From assembly GCA_036250195.1 (NCBI GenBank), contig JAVHZZ010000003.1:23613175-23677174 (forward strand): DNA of 64,000 nucleotides, in the 5' to 3' direction. The position numbers and the translations under genes were made by a program. Of the stretch, positions 34,198-46,193 are shown piece after piece (position 1 is the stretch's first letter; each line of letters opens with the position of its first letter). The notes under the pieces were generated by a model, which did no database searches, was not told the origin of the DNA, and worked only from the letters and a program-made list of their open reading frames with translations. This DNA comes from Mixophyes australis. Its lineage: Eukaryota > Chordata > Amphibia > Anura > Limnodynastidae.

Positions 34198-35473
34198 TAT
34201 AAATAATGACTTTTAAATGGAACAACCCATAAAAACGTAGTGAATGGATTTGAAATAATCTCTATTGTATTTTTTTTATTATTATTCGGGCAAAATTTAG
34301 AGCATGCCTTCACATTGGCTTATGTGAACACATTCAAATATTGAATACAGACTTTAAGCTGAGGAAACAGAACAGAAAAACAAATTCAAAACATTAAAGA
34401 ACAACAAAACTGCTGAGCACAAAAAATAGAAGAACACGGCTGAATGATATGTCTGAATAGACATTGCATTGACTCATATCTGTGTCACGATGCTTGGTGT
34501 ATTGAGACTACCCTGGGAGGGGGTGAGACCGTACATCTCTAGATTACCAGCGAGGTGTTTATTCCCAGATGACGGAATGAACAGCCTGCTCCATAGAGAG
34601 AAGAGATCTGCAGGTTCCAGGGAGATACAGAGGACTTTCAGTGAAGTATTCAGCACCTCGGAGACCTGTCTACAGAATACACCTTAATGTCCATGGCAGC
34701 AAACTCCAAAGTCCCACACCCCTAAATAAAACGTTGCGGCTTCCTAATTATCCCAAATATTGGAAGGTATGATGTATATAGATCTTAATACAGGTAGGCA
34801 TCATGTTTTCCTACCTGTGGAACTACACGTGCCAGCATACTCTGCCAATTGCACATTACTGTTTTATTACTGTTTGTTCCAAATTGTAAAGTGCTATGGA
34901 ATCTGCTGGCGCTATATGAATACATGTTGATGATGATGATGAATGTCACGTTCAATCCTGGTCCGCAACTGCTTGAGAATAACAGGTTGCCTACTACGGC
35001 ATAAATCGGTACGCCGGAATCCTAGGCAGGGGTAGGCTAGGGGGCAAACTCTTAAGCTGGGTACACACCTATGCAATCTTATTTCAGATGCCATTTCTGT
35101 AATGATTTCACCAAGGACTGAAAATCCCGCTGAGCAGCCGATTCATGTATACACACCTACACGATTTACCTTCAGATCTGTGATCTTCATCTATCATAAC
35201 CATCTGCTGAAAAGATGGTGACTCTGCACACTGTACAGATATCTGCCTACACTGCTGGTGGTGAGTGCGTGCACACTGCCACATTTGCCCGACATCGTCC
35301 CATCGTTGATCGTGATTTTTAGGAAGTTTATAAAACCAAATCAACAGATGCCATGTGTTTTGGTACGATAAAACATGACCGTGTGGAGCGTATTCGCTAT
35401 ATGCAATATGTGACCAAGCAGTCATGTATCGTATGATCTGCACAATAATTGCATAGATGGATACCCAGCTTTA
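34198..35473. other. Mostly unassigned; short LINE/SINE tail at 34878-34943
   Basis: Positions 34878-34943 hold a plus-strand 3' tail fragment (AATTGTAAAGTGCTATGG, CTGGCGCTATATGAA, GATGATGATGA), related to 25767-25895. Nothing else is supported. Confidence 0.6.
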
Positions 35474-35635
35474 GGGGTAGATTTATAAAACCTTCTAAAA
35501 AGGAAAAGTGGAGGTGTTGCCCGTAGCAACCAATGAGATTCTAGCTCTCATTTTATAGATGAATGATAGTTAGAATCTTATTGGTTGCTATGGGCAACAA
35601 CTCCACTTTTTAGAACGTTTTATAAAATTACCGGC
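35474..35635. mobile_element. CCAAT palindromic MITE, degenerate
   Basis: Inverted arms share GTTGCCCGTAGCAACCAATG and ATTGGTTGCTATGGGCAAC, with GGGGTAGATTTATAAAA at the left end. Preceded by TTA. The right end is eroded. Confidence 0.75.
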
Positions 35636-36348
35636 TAGTGTTTATATAATGTTGTCTGCATTATGTTAGATGCACTGAATATAGTAATGCCATAAAACAG
35701 AAATAGGGAAGATAATCTTTATAGACCTTGTTAAATAAATTCAGTTAAGGGGCCAGACACACACAAGCTTTTTTTCAGAGAGTTAACTTTTTGCCGGGTT
35801 TTCCATGTGGGAAAAACAGTTTAAAAACAACATTTTATTTTAAAGATTAAAAAACTTAAGCATGATAAATGATTTAATTATTTTTTTTCCTGTTATCGCC
35901 ATTTTGAGATACAGCCGATCCTTTCATGTATCGGGTGAAGCGATAACCAGTGCTCTGATAAATATTCTCCTATGTCTCTTTTGGCTGATGAAAATCAGGA
36001 CTGCTGATGGGTACAACATGCACCTGTGTATTCATCTCATAGCCAGGGCTAAAACATGCATCTGCGTGATGCGAAAGAGAGGGCGTTGGGGCAGGAGGAC
36101 CAATCAAAAACCACAGTCATTAAGCTGCGGCTTCTGATTCGTCCTCCCACGTACAGCCCTCGCTACAGCCATTCTAAACTGGTGTACTTAAATGTTCTGC
36201 TGGTCAGGTGGCAATGTTCTTATTATTAAAACTATATTACGTCTCCAGGCACTGAGCTGGATTACTAAAATAAACTGCCCTCTAACAGCAAATGTAAAGC
36301 ATGTTACATGAGACTGCTCTACCTCTGACGTAAAAGATAAAGGAAAAA
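35636..36348. other. Unassigned sequence
   Basis: No gene or repeat supported. Confidence 0.5.
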
Positions 36349-36389
36349 GGGGTATATTTACTAAACTGTGGGTTTAGTAACTATACCCC
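36349..36389. mobile_element. 41-bp remnant of the CCAAT palindromic MITE
   Basis: GGGGTATATTTACTAAACTG is followed by the inverted partner TTTAGTAACTATACCCC, with all the internal CCAAT-containing arm missing. It looks like an internal deletion product that kept only both ends. Confidence 0.6.
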
Positions 36390-36881
36390 AAAGACTCAGA
36401 TCCAAACATTACATTAGCCACAGAAATGTATGTGTATATCCAGCACAGTGCCACATAGACACGAGAGGGAGATTGTACAAGTAATAGACATATATCCATT
36501 TATCACTTTCAGATATGTTACTAAACACCTCTTACCTGAGATTTCAATAAATGTGATCTTATTTTGGGCCTAGACAAATAATGTTACCGATCAAGAGGTG
36601 CAAATTAAATATTGATTTTGCATATAGATTAACACTGGCTGCTTATAGTTCAGCTAGGACACGCCCCTTCTCCAACTCTGAAGCACACACCTTGCGCTCA
36701 TGAAGTGTAATGGTTAGATATATATATATATATATATTATATATGTAGCAGGGTCACCTGGGTCCAAAATGTATAGCAGTTTTTATATATTATATTATTA
36801 TATATAGCATTTAGCAATATGTTAAATCGACCAAAAATGCTCTTTAGAAAATAAGTTGTGTTGCTTTATCGCGTTGTCGCT
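36390..36881. other. Unassigned sequence with TA microsatellite
   Basis: A TA dinucleotide run occupies about 36717-36746. No gene supported. Confidence 0.5.
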
Positions 36882-36889
36882 ATGTAATG

Positions 36890-37174
36890 CATACTTGCCA
36901 ATTCTCTCGGGCTGTCCAGGAGACCCCTGAAATTCGGGTAGGTCTCCCGGATGAGCAGGCAAGTATCCTGCATACTGCAACTTACTCGTCAAAATGACGC
37001 AATTCGCTGTGAATCGCGTAATTGTGGCCCCTCCCCATGACAAAATGACGTCTTTTGTAGCAGGGGTGGGGCCAAAATGACGCGATTGACCTCGCCCCTC
37101 CACCTCCCACCGTCCAACCACGTCCCTCTGCCCGGGATCTCCCGGAATTCACTTTTTAAAAGTTGGCAAGTATG
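36890..37174. mobile_element. hAT-type MITE with CATACTTGCC ends, intact
   Basis: Terminal inverted repeats CATACTTGCCAA and TTGGCAAGTATG bound 285 bp. ATGTAATG is duplicated exactly at 36882-36889 and 37175-37182. The 8-bp duplication assigns it to hAT. The interior has repeated GGGAGACC-type and GCGTCATT-type segments and no coding frame. Its ends differ from the 7.4-kb hAT at 1298, so it probably uses a different transposase. Confidence 0.9.
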
Positions 37175-38010
37175 ATGTAATGTTGTGGCCAGGTTTCCTT
37201 CCAGCAAACAATTGTTTACAACCAAATAATGATGTTTTCAATATTTGTCAATCTGTCGCTATGTGATCTAATAGGTTTCTTTTTAAATAACTACAACAAA
37301 CAAACAAACAAACTTCTTCATATAAAGAGAGACAGAGAGAGTTTGATTGCATATAGATGTCACAATCCCCATGTTACACATATATAAATGTATATATCTG
37401 TATCTATATCTCTCTCTCTATAAATGTATATATATATACTGTGTATAATTGCCAGTGGAGTCTTTGCTCCCAGTATTTGCTGCCCACGTTAGATTTATAA
37501 TTAGCAATTACACCAATGCCAGCAGGAGGTGATTATCATTTGAAAATGCGGTCATGGCTACAATTTTTGCAGTCGAAAGCAGAGAGAGAGAGTGTTTGGT
37601 TAGTCTGTGTGCTAGAACATATCACATCACATGTACAACATCCAGCAAGAGACTAGACGGCTATGGGAAGACACTATATGGGAATGGTTGAGATGTCCCT
37701 ACCATTGAAGAGATATTATCATTGCAGTTCTAAGCGTTACATTGTACAGCATAAATGCAATATGAGGTTTTGTTTTGTAGGACAAAATAAAGAATCTAAT
37801 GAACTTGAAGGAGTAGAGATGGGTGCTCCTAATTCAGCAGGAAGTAGTCACACAGTGGACAACTTTGTGCAACACTTGATGTTGCAATAAAGTAAAACAA
37901 ACTAACAGTCATCCTGGCTGCCCAAGTTCTACTGTAGTGACGAGGAAGGGGAATGTTCAGATTACTATATTTCAATCGAACTAATACATCTCCAGTTCAC
38001 AAGTAGAAGG
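37175..38010. other. Unassigned sequence
   Basis: Short AT-rich and CTCTCT stretches at about 37380-37440. No gene supported. Confidence 0.5.
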
Positions 38011-39108
38011 TGTGACAGGATGGACCGCCTATACCGCCCTGTCTGTTGCTGCTGGGAGCCGCCTGGGCTTACTTTGCCACCGTTCCCTTTTGTTATCCTG
38101 AATGCATCCCTCTTGCCGCAGTAGGAGGGGCTAACACATGCTGCCACCACTGGACTCCTTACCAGCATCCAGTAATGGGTTTCCTCAGGATAACTGATGC
38201 TCCATACCCCGTTACTGGTGTACCGGGGCTGGTACCCCTGACCTCTTACTATGGATCGGGGTTGCTGTGGATGGATCCCCCCTGACCTATCACACTGACC
38301 AGAGCTCTAGGGTAGCAGGCAGAGCGGTGGTACTAGAAAAGCTGGGTCCAAACATCAGAAACAGCCGGAGAACGGATAAGATTTTGGGTCTAATCTGCAG
38401 GTCACAGGATTTTCAGCATGGAAGATATTTTCAAGCAGGTCTTTGATGCAAGTGATGTTTATTTGCTCTCACACTGATAGAGGGTACCAGTGATCAGGTC
38501 AGATGAAATCAGAAGAACAACTTTTCAATACAAGCCAGTGCTTTTTATACAGTTTGGACACAGCATCAAAGGGTAAGCCAGCCCCCTTGAAGTCTAGGCT
38601 GTTTTTAGAATCAGGATGTCATGTGCTTACACAAACATGGATTTACATGCATTGCAAAGCTAACAATATTTACGCTTATCTGTGATATCTTAAAAACCTT
38701 GCTGTGATTTCCTGCATCTTATTTCAGAGCCAGGGAGTCTACTAGCAAGTCAAAAGATCTAATTAAGATGAATTTAGCATGAGTCCTTTCTTCCAACAGT
38801 TGCAGAATACATATTTCAAAAAGAAAGGTACAAACCCCAAACAAGTCATTTTCCCACATCATGATACACAAAAGACTTTCTAAACTCATTGTATCAGATA
38901 TATACATCAGAAGTAAGAAATAAAGCATTTCCTTTAGCAAGGTTAAAACAGAAAAAACATATTTTCTACCCTGGTCTCAGAAATTTCCTATATCAAAATA
39001 TACACAATATCAAAAATAAGTGCATTGGCAATTATATAAATAAGCGCACTGCGCTATTTCCTTTAAATAAATTTATACCATAAGTTATTTATAAGTAATA
39101 AAGTCACA
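38011..39108 (-). mobile_element. Candidate solo LTR, about 1.1 kb, minus orientation
   Basis: On the minus strand the segment starts TGTGACTTTATTAC and ends CATCCTGTCACA, flanked by GAAGA and GAAGG, one mismatch apart. In that orientation a TATAAAAAG box (38541-38549) is followed about 80 bases later by AATAAA (38458-38463), the order expected for U3-R-U5. No coding part was found. The family is not identified and the exact outer end near 39108 is uncertain. Confidence 0.45.
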
Positions 39109-39228
39109 GAAGAGTTAGAAACAACTTTAATAATCAGTTGGGTCACATGAATTATAGAGAAATTGTGTGGAGTTAAGAATTAATGTTCAGTGTTGCTCTG
39201 TTATGGGGGAAATGGCCGCAATTCTCAG
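39109..39228. other. Unassigned sequence
   Basis: Nothing recognised. Confidence 0.5.
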
Positions 39229-39710
39229 CCTCAAAGGGAAGAACGTCTCGGGCCTCATAGGGCAGAATGTCCCAAGCCTCATAGGGAAGAACGTCCCAAG
39301 CCTCATAGGGAAGAATGTCCCAGGCCTCATAGGGAAGAACGACTCAGGCCTCATAGGGTACAACGACTCAGGCCTCATAGGGTACAACGACTCAGGCCTC
39401 ATAGGGTACAACGACTCAGGCCTCATAGGGTACAACGACTCAGGCCTCATAGGGTACAACGACTCAGGCCTCATAGGGAAGAACGACTCAGGCCTCATAG
39501 GGAAGAACGACTCAGGCCTCATAGGGAAGAACGACTCAGGCCTCATAGGGAAGAACGACTCAGGCCTCATAGGGAAGAACGACTCAGGCCTCATAGGGAA
39601 GAACGACTCAGGCCTCATAGGGAAGAACAACTCAGGCCTCATAGGGAAGAACGTCTCAGGCCTCATAGGGAAGAACTTCTCAGGCCCTCATAGGGCAGAA
39701 GGTCTCGGGC
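39229..39710. repeat. 24-bp minisatellite, about 20 units
   Basis: Units share CCTCATAGGGAAGAACGACT plus CAGG, with a block of variants reading GGGTACAACG at 39350-39475. Since 24 is divisible by 3, several frames stay open on both strands (8-residue repeats such as GLIGKNDS). No start context or protein family supports coding. Confidence 0.93.
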
Positions 39711-40752
39711 CGAACGTCAGTGACTATAGAGGGCATCACTGCTAATGAGTCTAAGTGATGACTAATAGTAATTAAGAAGGTTTAATAATCATCAACTACT
39801 GTAGGCAACATCTAAATGACTGTAACATACAAAGCCTTCTCCAGCTGATGGTAAAATTCTGAGATGCTGCTAAGTTCCCCCCTCATCAGGTGCTGGCGCT
39901 CTCCATAAAAACACTTACTTAACCAGTTCCTCTATAATCAGTACGCAGGTGACTATCCTGAGGGTCGACATAACTCCTGTGCGGAGAGAGTAATATCACT
40001 GCAGTATCACTTTATGACACAAAGACAAGTTACCTCCTACTCACGCAGTTCTGCCATTCTGTAGGAGACATTGCCAATAATCTATCCTACTTACTGCTAA
40101 TGAGTCATGTAATTAACAGCACACGCTAAACATTCCACCTCTGATAGCCAAGAAAATTCAGATTTGCACAAATAAATACTGTTGCCCAACACAATCCACG
40201 AAAATGTGTATTATTGCAAAAATTGCCCCCAAACCAGCTGATTGCTTAATCTAAGAAGTGAGAATGTTGGCACGTTTGCAGGATAAGTGCCAGGAAAACA
40301 CACGCTCATCTATAAGATCCTATGCCAGACTGACAGTACAAAATATAGGACACACAAAAAAAAAAAAAAGCGTAATTCAATCTTTCTGGCAGCTGAATAA
40401 ATAGCAGTTACAAAGAAAACTGCCAAATCAGTTTCCTGTGCTGCGATCTTACCTCAGCATTACCGATTCTGTACAAAATGCAAGCGAGTCCAATTTATCT
40501 GTCTGGCTGGAGTACAGATCAATTCAGGACACGCATCCCTAAAATGGTTTCAGTTCATCAGGAGGAAGGGCAGAGGGAATGCAAATATTGGATGAGGAGA
40601 GGGGACAGTAAGTGTTCATTTGACAAAGGGTCAACTTATCAAATGATGTATTCAGTCATGTGCTCGTTATCTATATAAAGCACCTTTACACTCACATTAA
40701 GAATGTTATTATATAAAAAAATGAAAAAAATGATCTATGCTATGTTAATTCT
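39711..40752. other. Unassigned sequence
   Basis: An A-run near 40360. No gene or known repeat supported. Confidence 0.5.
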
Positions 40753-41260
40753 GCAATACAATGGGGCATGTAATCAATGTACAGTAAGAGCGTGCCATGT
40801 TTGCGTGCATGCAGAAGTGTCCAATTCAAGCTTTGGGCATCTCAAAGATACATGTTTTTCAGTGGTATCACTTGCACCAGCTACAGGTCTGGTGTAGGTG
40901 CTGATTACTAGTTATGGTTGCATATGCATGCTATAACATGTGTTTGCAATCGGGAGCAATTGTAAAAATGCATATTATATACAGTAGACATTCATAACAT
41001 CCTGATAAATGCATCTTATGGAGAGGAAAAAAGAAAGTTTTTTTTTATTTTAAATGATTTGTCATTAATGACTATATAAAGAGGTAACATTAATAGTTTT
41101 TTTTTCTGTGCGTTCTTTTGTGACTTCATATTCCACATATGTATTGGACGTATCCTGCGGTGTATTGTGTCTGTTAGAGCAGAGCGGACCTAGACCCTTA
41201 TTCACCAATAGGCGTATCCTGAATACGGAGGTGCAATTGCCCAATTTACATTTGGGATTT
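40753..41260 (+). repeat. Interspersed repeat family A, long copy
   Basis: Contains GTACAGTAAGAGCGTGCC, TTCAAGCTTTGGGCATCTC, CTTGCACCAGCTACAGG, ATAACATGTGTTTGCAATC and TGGACGTATCCTGCGGTGTA, closely matching the copy at 26320. Confidence 0.75.
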
Positions 41261-42008
41261 GTTTAAAAAAAATAAGTTCGTTTTGCATGCCTTAAGGAAT
41301 CAGGCTTGATATAGCCTTCTGGATTCACTACCCAGTTGTGACTTTCATCCAGCCCATAGTTCCCTAGTCTCCCGGAACATTACCTGTGGTGTGCCAGTAA
41401 AAATTAGCGGAGATATCAGCCCCAACATCGGCACAATGTGGCTTCGTAGACTGTTCCCGGGACACTTCAAACTGAATTGAATCTCCCCCTATGTGTGTGG
41501 TGGATTCAGGGAATTTGATTGACAGGAGGGTGGTGATGGTAAATTGGCAGCTGTCATTCTGCGTATTTGATTTTCTCTCTTATGAATCAACGCAATTAGA
41601 ATTTATGATAGGTTGATTTTTTCTAAATATTACTATGTAACTTGTTGATGCTGCTCCATACATTAGAGGTGTTATCTATCCTGGATGACGGCATTCAGCT
41701 CCAACATCCTACACCGCTGCATCTTTCTCCCAAGCAAAACAAAGAATAAAGAAATAAACGTTAATTTTGTTTCAATACAGAAATAGTAAAACATGTTACT
41801 AAAGTTAGAAAACAGAGATTTTCCTGTCACCAGTGGATGGGATTTAATTAGATACAAACTGATGAGAATTTGTCTTTTTTCTCAACTCCCTCCCCCAATT
41901 TGCTAGGAAGAGGTTTCACTATGCGAGTGACCAGTATGCTAATGAGCCTGACTAGTATGCTAATTGTTCTGCTGGGCAGTGTTCTGCTCCACATGAGCAC
42001 AAAGGAGG
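41261..42008. other. Unassigned sequence
   Basis: No gene or repeat supported. Confidence 0.5.
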
Positions 42009-42555
42009 AGCCGCACTGTGGAATGGTGGTTAGCATTGCTGTCTCAGTTCAATTCCGATCAGTGTCCTATTTCTGTGGAGTGTGTATGCTTTCCCCATGT
42101 TTGCCTGGGCTCCCTCTGGGTGCTCCCGTTTCCTCCCACACTCCGAAAACATACTGGAGGTTAAGTGGCTTATGACAAAAAATGGACCCTAGTGTGTGTG
42201 TGGTAGTGTATTTACAGCATACTTGCCAACTTTGGCAAGTTGACCTCTAGGGGAAGTGGGCGTGTGGGTTGGCAAGGCTCGGTGGATTGCGTCATTAGGC
42301 CCCGCGTCCTAACTGGTCATTGCCATTGCTAGCCTATTACAGCCGGGTGCGGGGCCACAATGACATGTGAATCGCGTCATAAGTCCCCATCAATTAACTA
42401 TTATTACTAGCTGGGAACCGGGAGGTTGACTTGCTCTCCTGGGAGAGCAGGTTTAAGAGTGTAAGCTCTGATGGGGCAGGAACTGATGTGAATGATTGAA
42501 AATTCTCTATAAACTATTGCAAGATCTAGTGGTGCTATACAAATAAACAATAATT
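42009..42555 (+). mobile_element. tRNA-derived SINE interrupted by a CATACTTGCC MITE
   Basis: The SINE head and middle lie at 42009-42217 (GTGGTTAGCATTGCTGTCTC, B box GTTCAATTC) and its tail at 42459-42555 (GTAAGCTCTGATGGGGCAGG, AGTGGTGCTATACAAATAAA). The intervening 42218-42450 starts CATACTTGCCAAC and resembles the MITE family at 36890 and 42930, although its right end is eroded. The MITE therefore inserted after the SINE. Confidence 0.75.
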
Positions 42556-42921
42556 CACACATAAAATGAAGGGGGCTAGCTATAGGGAGAGTGATTAGTA
42601 TGTCGAGCAAAATCGGATTGTTTCTTGGGCGAACAGATCTCTTTCAGAAAGTTTACAGGAAAAATGAGCAGATATTTCACCTGACATTTCGTCCATTGTG
42701 GACCGGTACTATAATCTCTACAGGTTTCGGTCTTTATAGTATTTAGCTGACTGCATGAGTCAGACTAGATCCACAGAGGTGCATTTAATAACGTACAAAT
42801 TGCACCACTGTAGTGAGCCCATAACAACCAATTAGACATCAGCAGTAATCAGTGCGGAGCATGTTAGAGCTATTACATACAGGTTGTATTATTAGGACAT
42901 TTACACAAATTATTAAAGCCT
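42556..42921. other. Unassigned sequence
   Basis: No gene or repeat supported. Confidence 0.5.
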
Positions 42922-42929
42922 GGTAAACG

Positions 42930-43136
42930 CATACTTGCCAACATTTGTTTTTCTTCTCCAATCGCGTCATTTTACAGTGGGGGCGGGGCCAGATTCCGGG
43001 TGAATCGCGGCGTTTAAACCGAATTCTGCCTAGGAAGTGGGCAGATCAGGGAGATTGCCACACTCTCCCGGGAGTCCGGGAGACTCTCGCGAAATGCGGG
43101 AGTCTCCCGGACATTCCGGGAGAGTTGGCAAGTATG
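42930..43136. mobile_element. hAT-type MITE with CATACTTGCC ends, intact
   Basis: CATACTTGCCAAC and GTTGGCAAGTATG bound 207 bp. GGTAAACG is exactly duplicated at 42922-42929 and 43137-43144. Near the right end are self-complementary TCCCGGGAGTCCGGGAGACT segments that could form hairpins. Confidence 0.92.
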
Positions 43137-43144
43137 GGTAAACG

Positions 43145-43330
43145 TGCTGTAAAACAATAATGTAAGTGACTTTTACACAAACACAGCCCAACAAGCTTTG
43201 CCTCAATTGCGATGTTGCTTGTAACGTACAGAAACGTTAACATTTAAGGCTCTGTTAAAAGCGACAAATTTTTATCCATGTTACCAACAGACGTTTTTTC
43301 TCAACAGCCATGAATAGGTGTCTTATACAA
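43145..43330. other. Unassigned sequence
   Basis: Nothing recognised. Confidence 0.4.
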
Positions 43331-43507
43331 GGGGTAGATTTAACAAACCTTTCAAAAAGGAAAAATGGGGATGTTGCCCATAGCAACCAATCAGATTCTA
43401 GTTGTCATTTACCTAGTGCATTCCAGAACACGATAGCTTGAATCTGATTGGTTGCTATGGGCAACACATCCACTTTTCCTTTTTAGAATGTTTGATAAAT
43501 CTACCCC
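43331..43507. mobile_element. CCAAT palindromic MITE
   Basis: Ends GGGGTAGATTTAAC and TAAATCTACCCC. Arms share GTTGCCCATAGCAACCAATC and the inverse. About 177 bp. No clear target duplication. Confidence 0.85.
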
Positions 43508-44064
43508 CTCAAGGAAAGCAAATATCTGGTTACTACAGCTTACACGTCATTAGCCCTGTGTTATTAAACACGCTTCGTCATCTGAAAAGCTCATTACATC
43601 TCCGTTCTGAAACATAGACCCTGGAATGCAAACACCAGTGTCTTTGTTATTAACCATTTAGTAAATCCTACATTTCCCTCCAGCTCTTCGCTAATTTCAA
43701 AACTTTATTGTACAAATACATCCTTTTAAATGGTAATCCCAATGTCAAGTCATAGTTAGGCGATATTGAAGCACTACAAACAGACCCTGTGTTCATACAT
43801 GGTGTAATGTGGGTAAAAGAAATTAAATTATCTGCACAAATTGCTGCTGACACGATTCCCCTCCCCCCCCCTCCCTCCACATGTACACGCTGTCAAGTGC
43901 ATCATTTACATACAAATTACAAAGCACCGGTGCATTTGTGTCAGGCTGCCACGTATGTTACTCTCATTCTCCTGAGAGGACTGTACTGAGCCCCAGTAAC
44001 ATGTAACAGAATCTAGAGGTTTTCTGGTAAAAAATAGTCATAACCGGAAGATGGATCATTCAAT
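43508..44064. other. Unassigned sequence
   Basis: A C-rich run near 43862. No gene supported. Confidence 0.5.
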
Positions 44065-44239
44065 GGGTAGATGCATCTTCTAATAATGAAAAGTGGAGAT
44101 GTTGCCCATAGCAACCAATCAGATTACAGCTGTCATTTAGCTACTACATTCTAGAACGTGAGAGCTAGGATCTGATTGGTTGCTATGGACAACACCTCTA
44201 AGTCTCTTTTTTTTTTAATAGGTTTGATGAATCTACCCC
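44065..44239. mobile_element. CCAAT palindromic MITE
   Basis: GGGTAGATGCATC and GATGAATCTACCCC ends, with GTTGCCCATAGCAACCAATC and the inverted ATTGGTTGCTATGGACAAC. About 175 bp. Confidence 0.85.
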
Positions 44240-44431
44240 AATGTCTCTAATGTGATTGTCGATAATTAAAGCTGATTGTAATTGTATATTCTGTCATGGG
44301 ATACAGTAAATGATTTTGAGCATCTTTATAAAGAAAGGAACTTTTGTAATAAAATTTTAATCCCTACTGCAAAGCTACAGTAGAAGAAGTCATCTTTGTT
44401 TTTACACTTTGAGAATAGAGCAGATGACACA

Positions 44432-44900
44432 GCAGCTGCACAGTGGTTAATAGTGCAGTCTGTAGCACTGTGTCCTTGGGTTCAAATCCAAACCAGGGAG
44501 TTCTTATGTTCCTCCCGTTACCACGTGGTTTTCCTGCAGGTTCTGTGGTTTCCTCCCACGGACCACCGGCATACTCTGGGAGACCCGGGGGGACGTCATT
44601 TGACTTTGCCTCCTAAACTGACATAACAATTTCTAGCCTATTACAGCAGGGGGGCGGGGCCACAATGAGGCCTGAATTGCATCCTAAATCCCGCCCACTC
44701 CACTTAACTAATAACGTGGCCAGGAACCGGGAGGTTGCCCAGAAATTTGGTGGTCTCCCGGATATTCCTGGAGAGTAAGCAACTATGCATAGTGCTAATT
44801 TAACTGGCTCATGACTAAATTAGTCCTGGTGTGCCAGCGGGTGTGCCTCGTGTGCAGATATTAGATTGCAAGCTCTACTGCACCAGAGTCTTACATAAAG
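44432..44900 (+). mobile_element. tRNA-derived SINE interrupted by a CATACTTGCC-like MITE
   Basis: A degenerate SINE head at 44432-44570 (CACAGTGGTTAATAG, B box GTTCAAATC, TTTCCTCCCACGG) and continuation at 44793-44900 (AATTTAACTGGCTCATGAC, GATTGCAAGCTC). The insert at about 44571-44792 carries the GGGAGACCC, GGGGCGGGGCCACAATGA and GGAACCGGGAGGTTG segments of the MITE family and ends GCAACTATGCA, a decayed form of its terminus. Confidence 0.6.
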
Positions 44901-45544
44901 GATATTAAAGGATAATTCCACCTGAAAGAAGTGGAAGGTCCGTGTAGGAAGTTGGAGGACCCGCTGAGCCACGTAAAATCCTAATTTCACTTAGGATATT
45001 CCACCCAAAACTGGATGTTTAGAGATAAAACTCCATCACCTTCCCCTGCTTTACCCACAATGTTATTGGCATTAGTGAGTGGCTGAAGAGTATGAAAGAG
45101 ATAGGGAGACAAGTGACTAATTATACGTCAATCAGCTTGAAATAAAATACATGGTCTCAGGTCTGCTTTAAAGCTGCCAATACCTACATAGTTGGCCACA
45201 TTTTAAAATAATAAAATCTTTTCCAAGGAGACTTTGCTGATGAACCGACGCCTCCGCGCAGGTTACACCGGTCATTTCTCGGTGGTCCTTGTAGAACAAC
45301 AACTCCCATCATGTCATGTTTACTGAACGTGCATTTGTGGAACTACAAGAATAGCAATGACGTAACATGCAGAAAAAGAGGGATTTTTACCGTGCAGTTG
45401 GTCAATACTGAAAAAATAGGGACAGCTGGCAACAATGGGATACTATATCCCCTTATTACTTCTGAGACTGGTGAAATTGTTGTCATGTGTACTTCAAAGA
45501 GAATAATGGGAGATCTTGTGATAAAAAGAAGGAATTGAGATTTA
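44901..45544. other. Unassigned sequence
   Basis: A 75-codon plus frame at 45311-45538 has no recognised domain. No gene called. Confidence 0.5.
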
Positions 45545-45718
45545 GGGGCATAGTTACTAAACTGCAATTTGAAAAAGTGGAGATATTGCCTATAGCAACC
45601 AATCAGATTCTAGCTGTCATTTACTTAGTACAATCTACAAAATGAAAGCTAGAATCTGATTGGTTGCTATAGGCAACATCTCTACTTTTTCAAACCCGCA
45701 GTTTAGTAAATATACCCC
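45545..45718. mobile_element. CCAAT palindromic MITE
   Basis: GGGGCATAGTTACTAAACTG and its inverted partner ending TATACCCC, with TATAGCAACCAATCAGATTC and the inverse. About 174 bp. Very close to the copies at 671 and 46194. Confidence 0.88.
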
Positions 45719-45984
45719 TTTGTTTTAACTTGTATTTAGGATGTTCTCTCTATTCCATAACATTTATCACCAACTAGAAAAAAAACTTATTTCTATACAA
45801 AAAGCCAAAAGGGATATTTTTAAGGTATGTAAAGTGCCTTTAATAGAATATGGTGTAGAGTAATATAGTCATTACATAAACATATTTAAGACATTTGTTA
45901 ATAGAATAAAATATCTCATTCTATGTGAACTTACTAAACTTTACAAACCTGCACAAGACACAGTTGTTTTTTTTATTAACAGTG

Positions 45985-46118
45985 CTCAAAGGTGCAAATC
46001 TGCACTATACCACAGCAACCAATCAGCTGTTGGCTTTTATCTTTCTAGTAAACATTAGACCATGAAAGCAAAGGTCTGACTGGTAGCTATGGCTTTAGTG
46101 CAGATTTTCCTTTGACCA
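45985..46118. mobile_element. Second palindromic CCAAT MITE family
   Basis: Inverted arms CTCAAAGGTGCAAATCTGCAC and the reverse complement of CAGATTTTCCTTTGACC, with ACAGCAACCAATCAGC inside the left arm. Shorter and different at the ends from the family at 45545. Confidence 0.65.
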
Positions 46119-46193
46119 TAATATCCAGCTGTCCTGATTTCAGAGGGACAGTCCCAACTTGAGAGGGCTACCTCCATAGTCCAGTCAAAACAG

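Noticed and set aside
39167..39745. Frames encoding GLIGKNDS, MRPESFFP and HREERLRP repeats
   Set aside because: Three different frames on two strands are open for the same reason: a 24-bp tandem repeat. No independent coding evidence.
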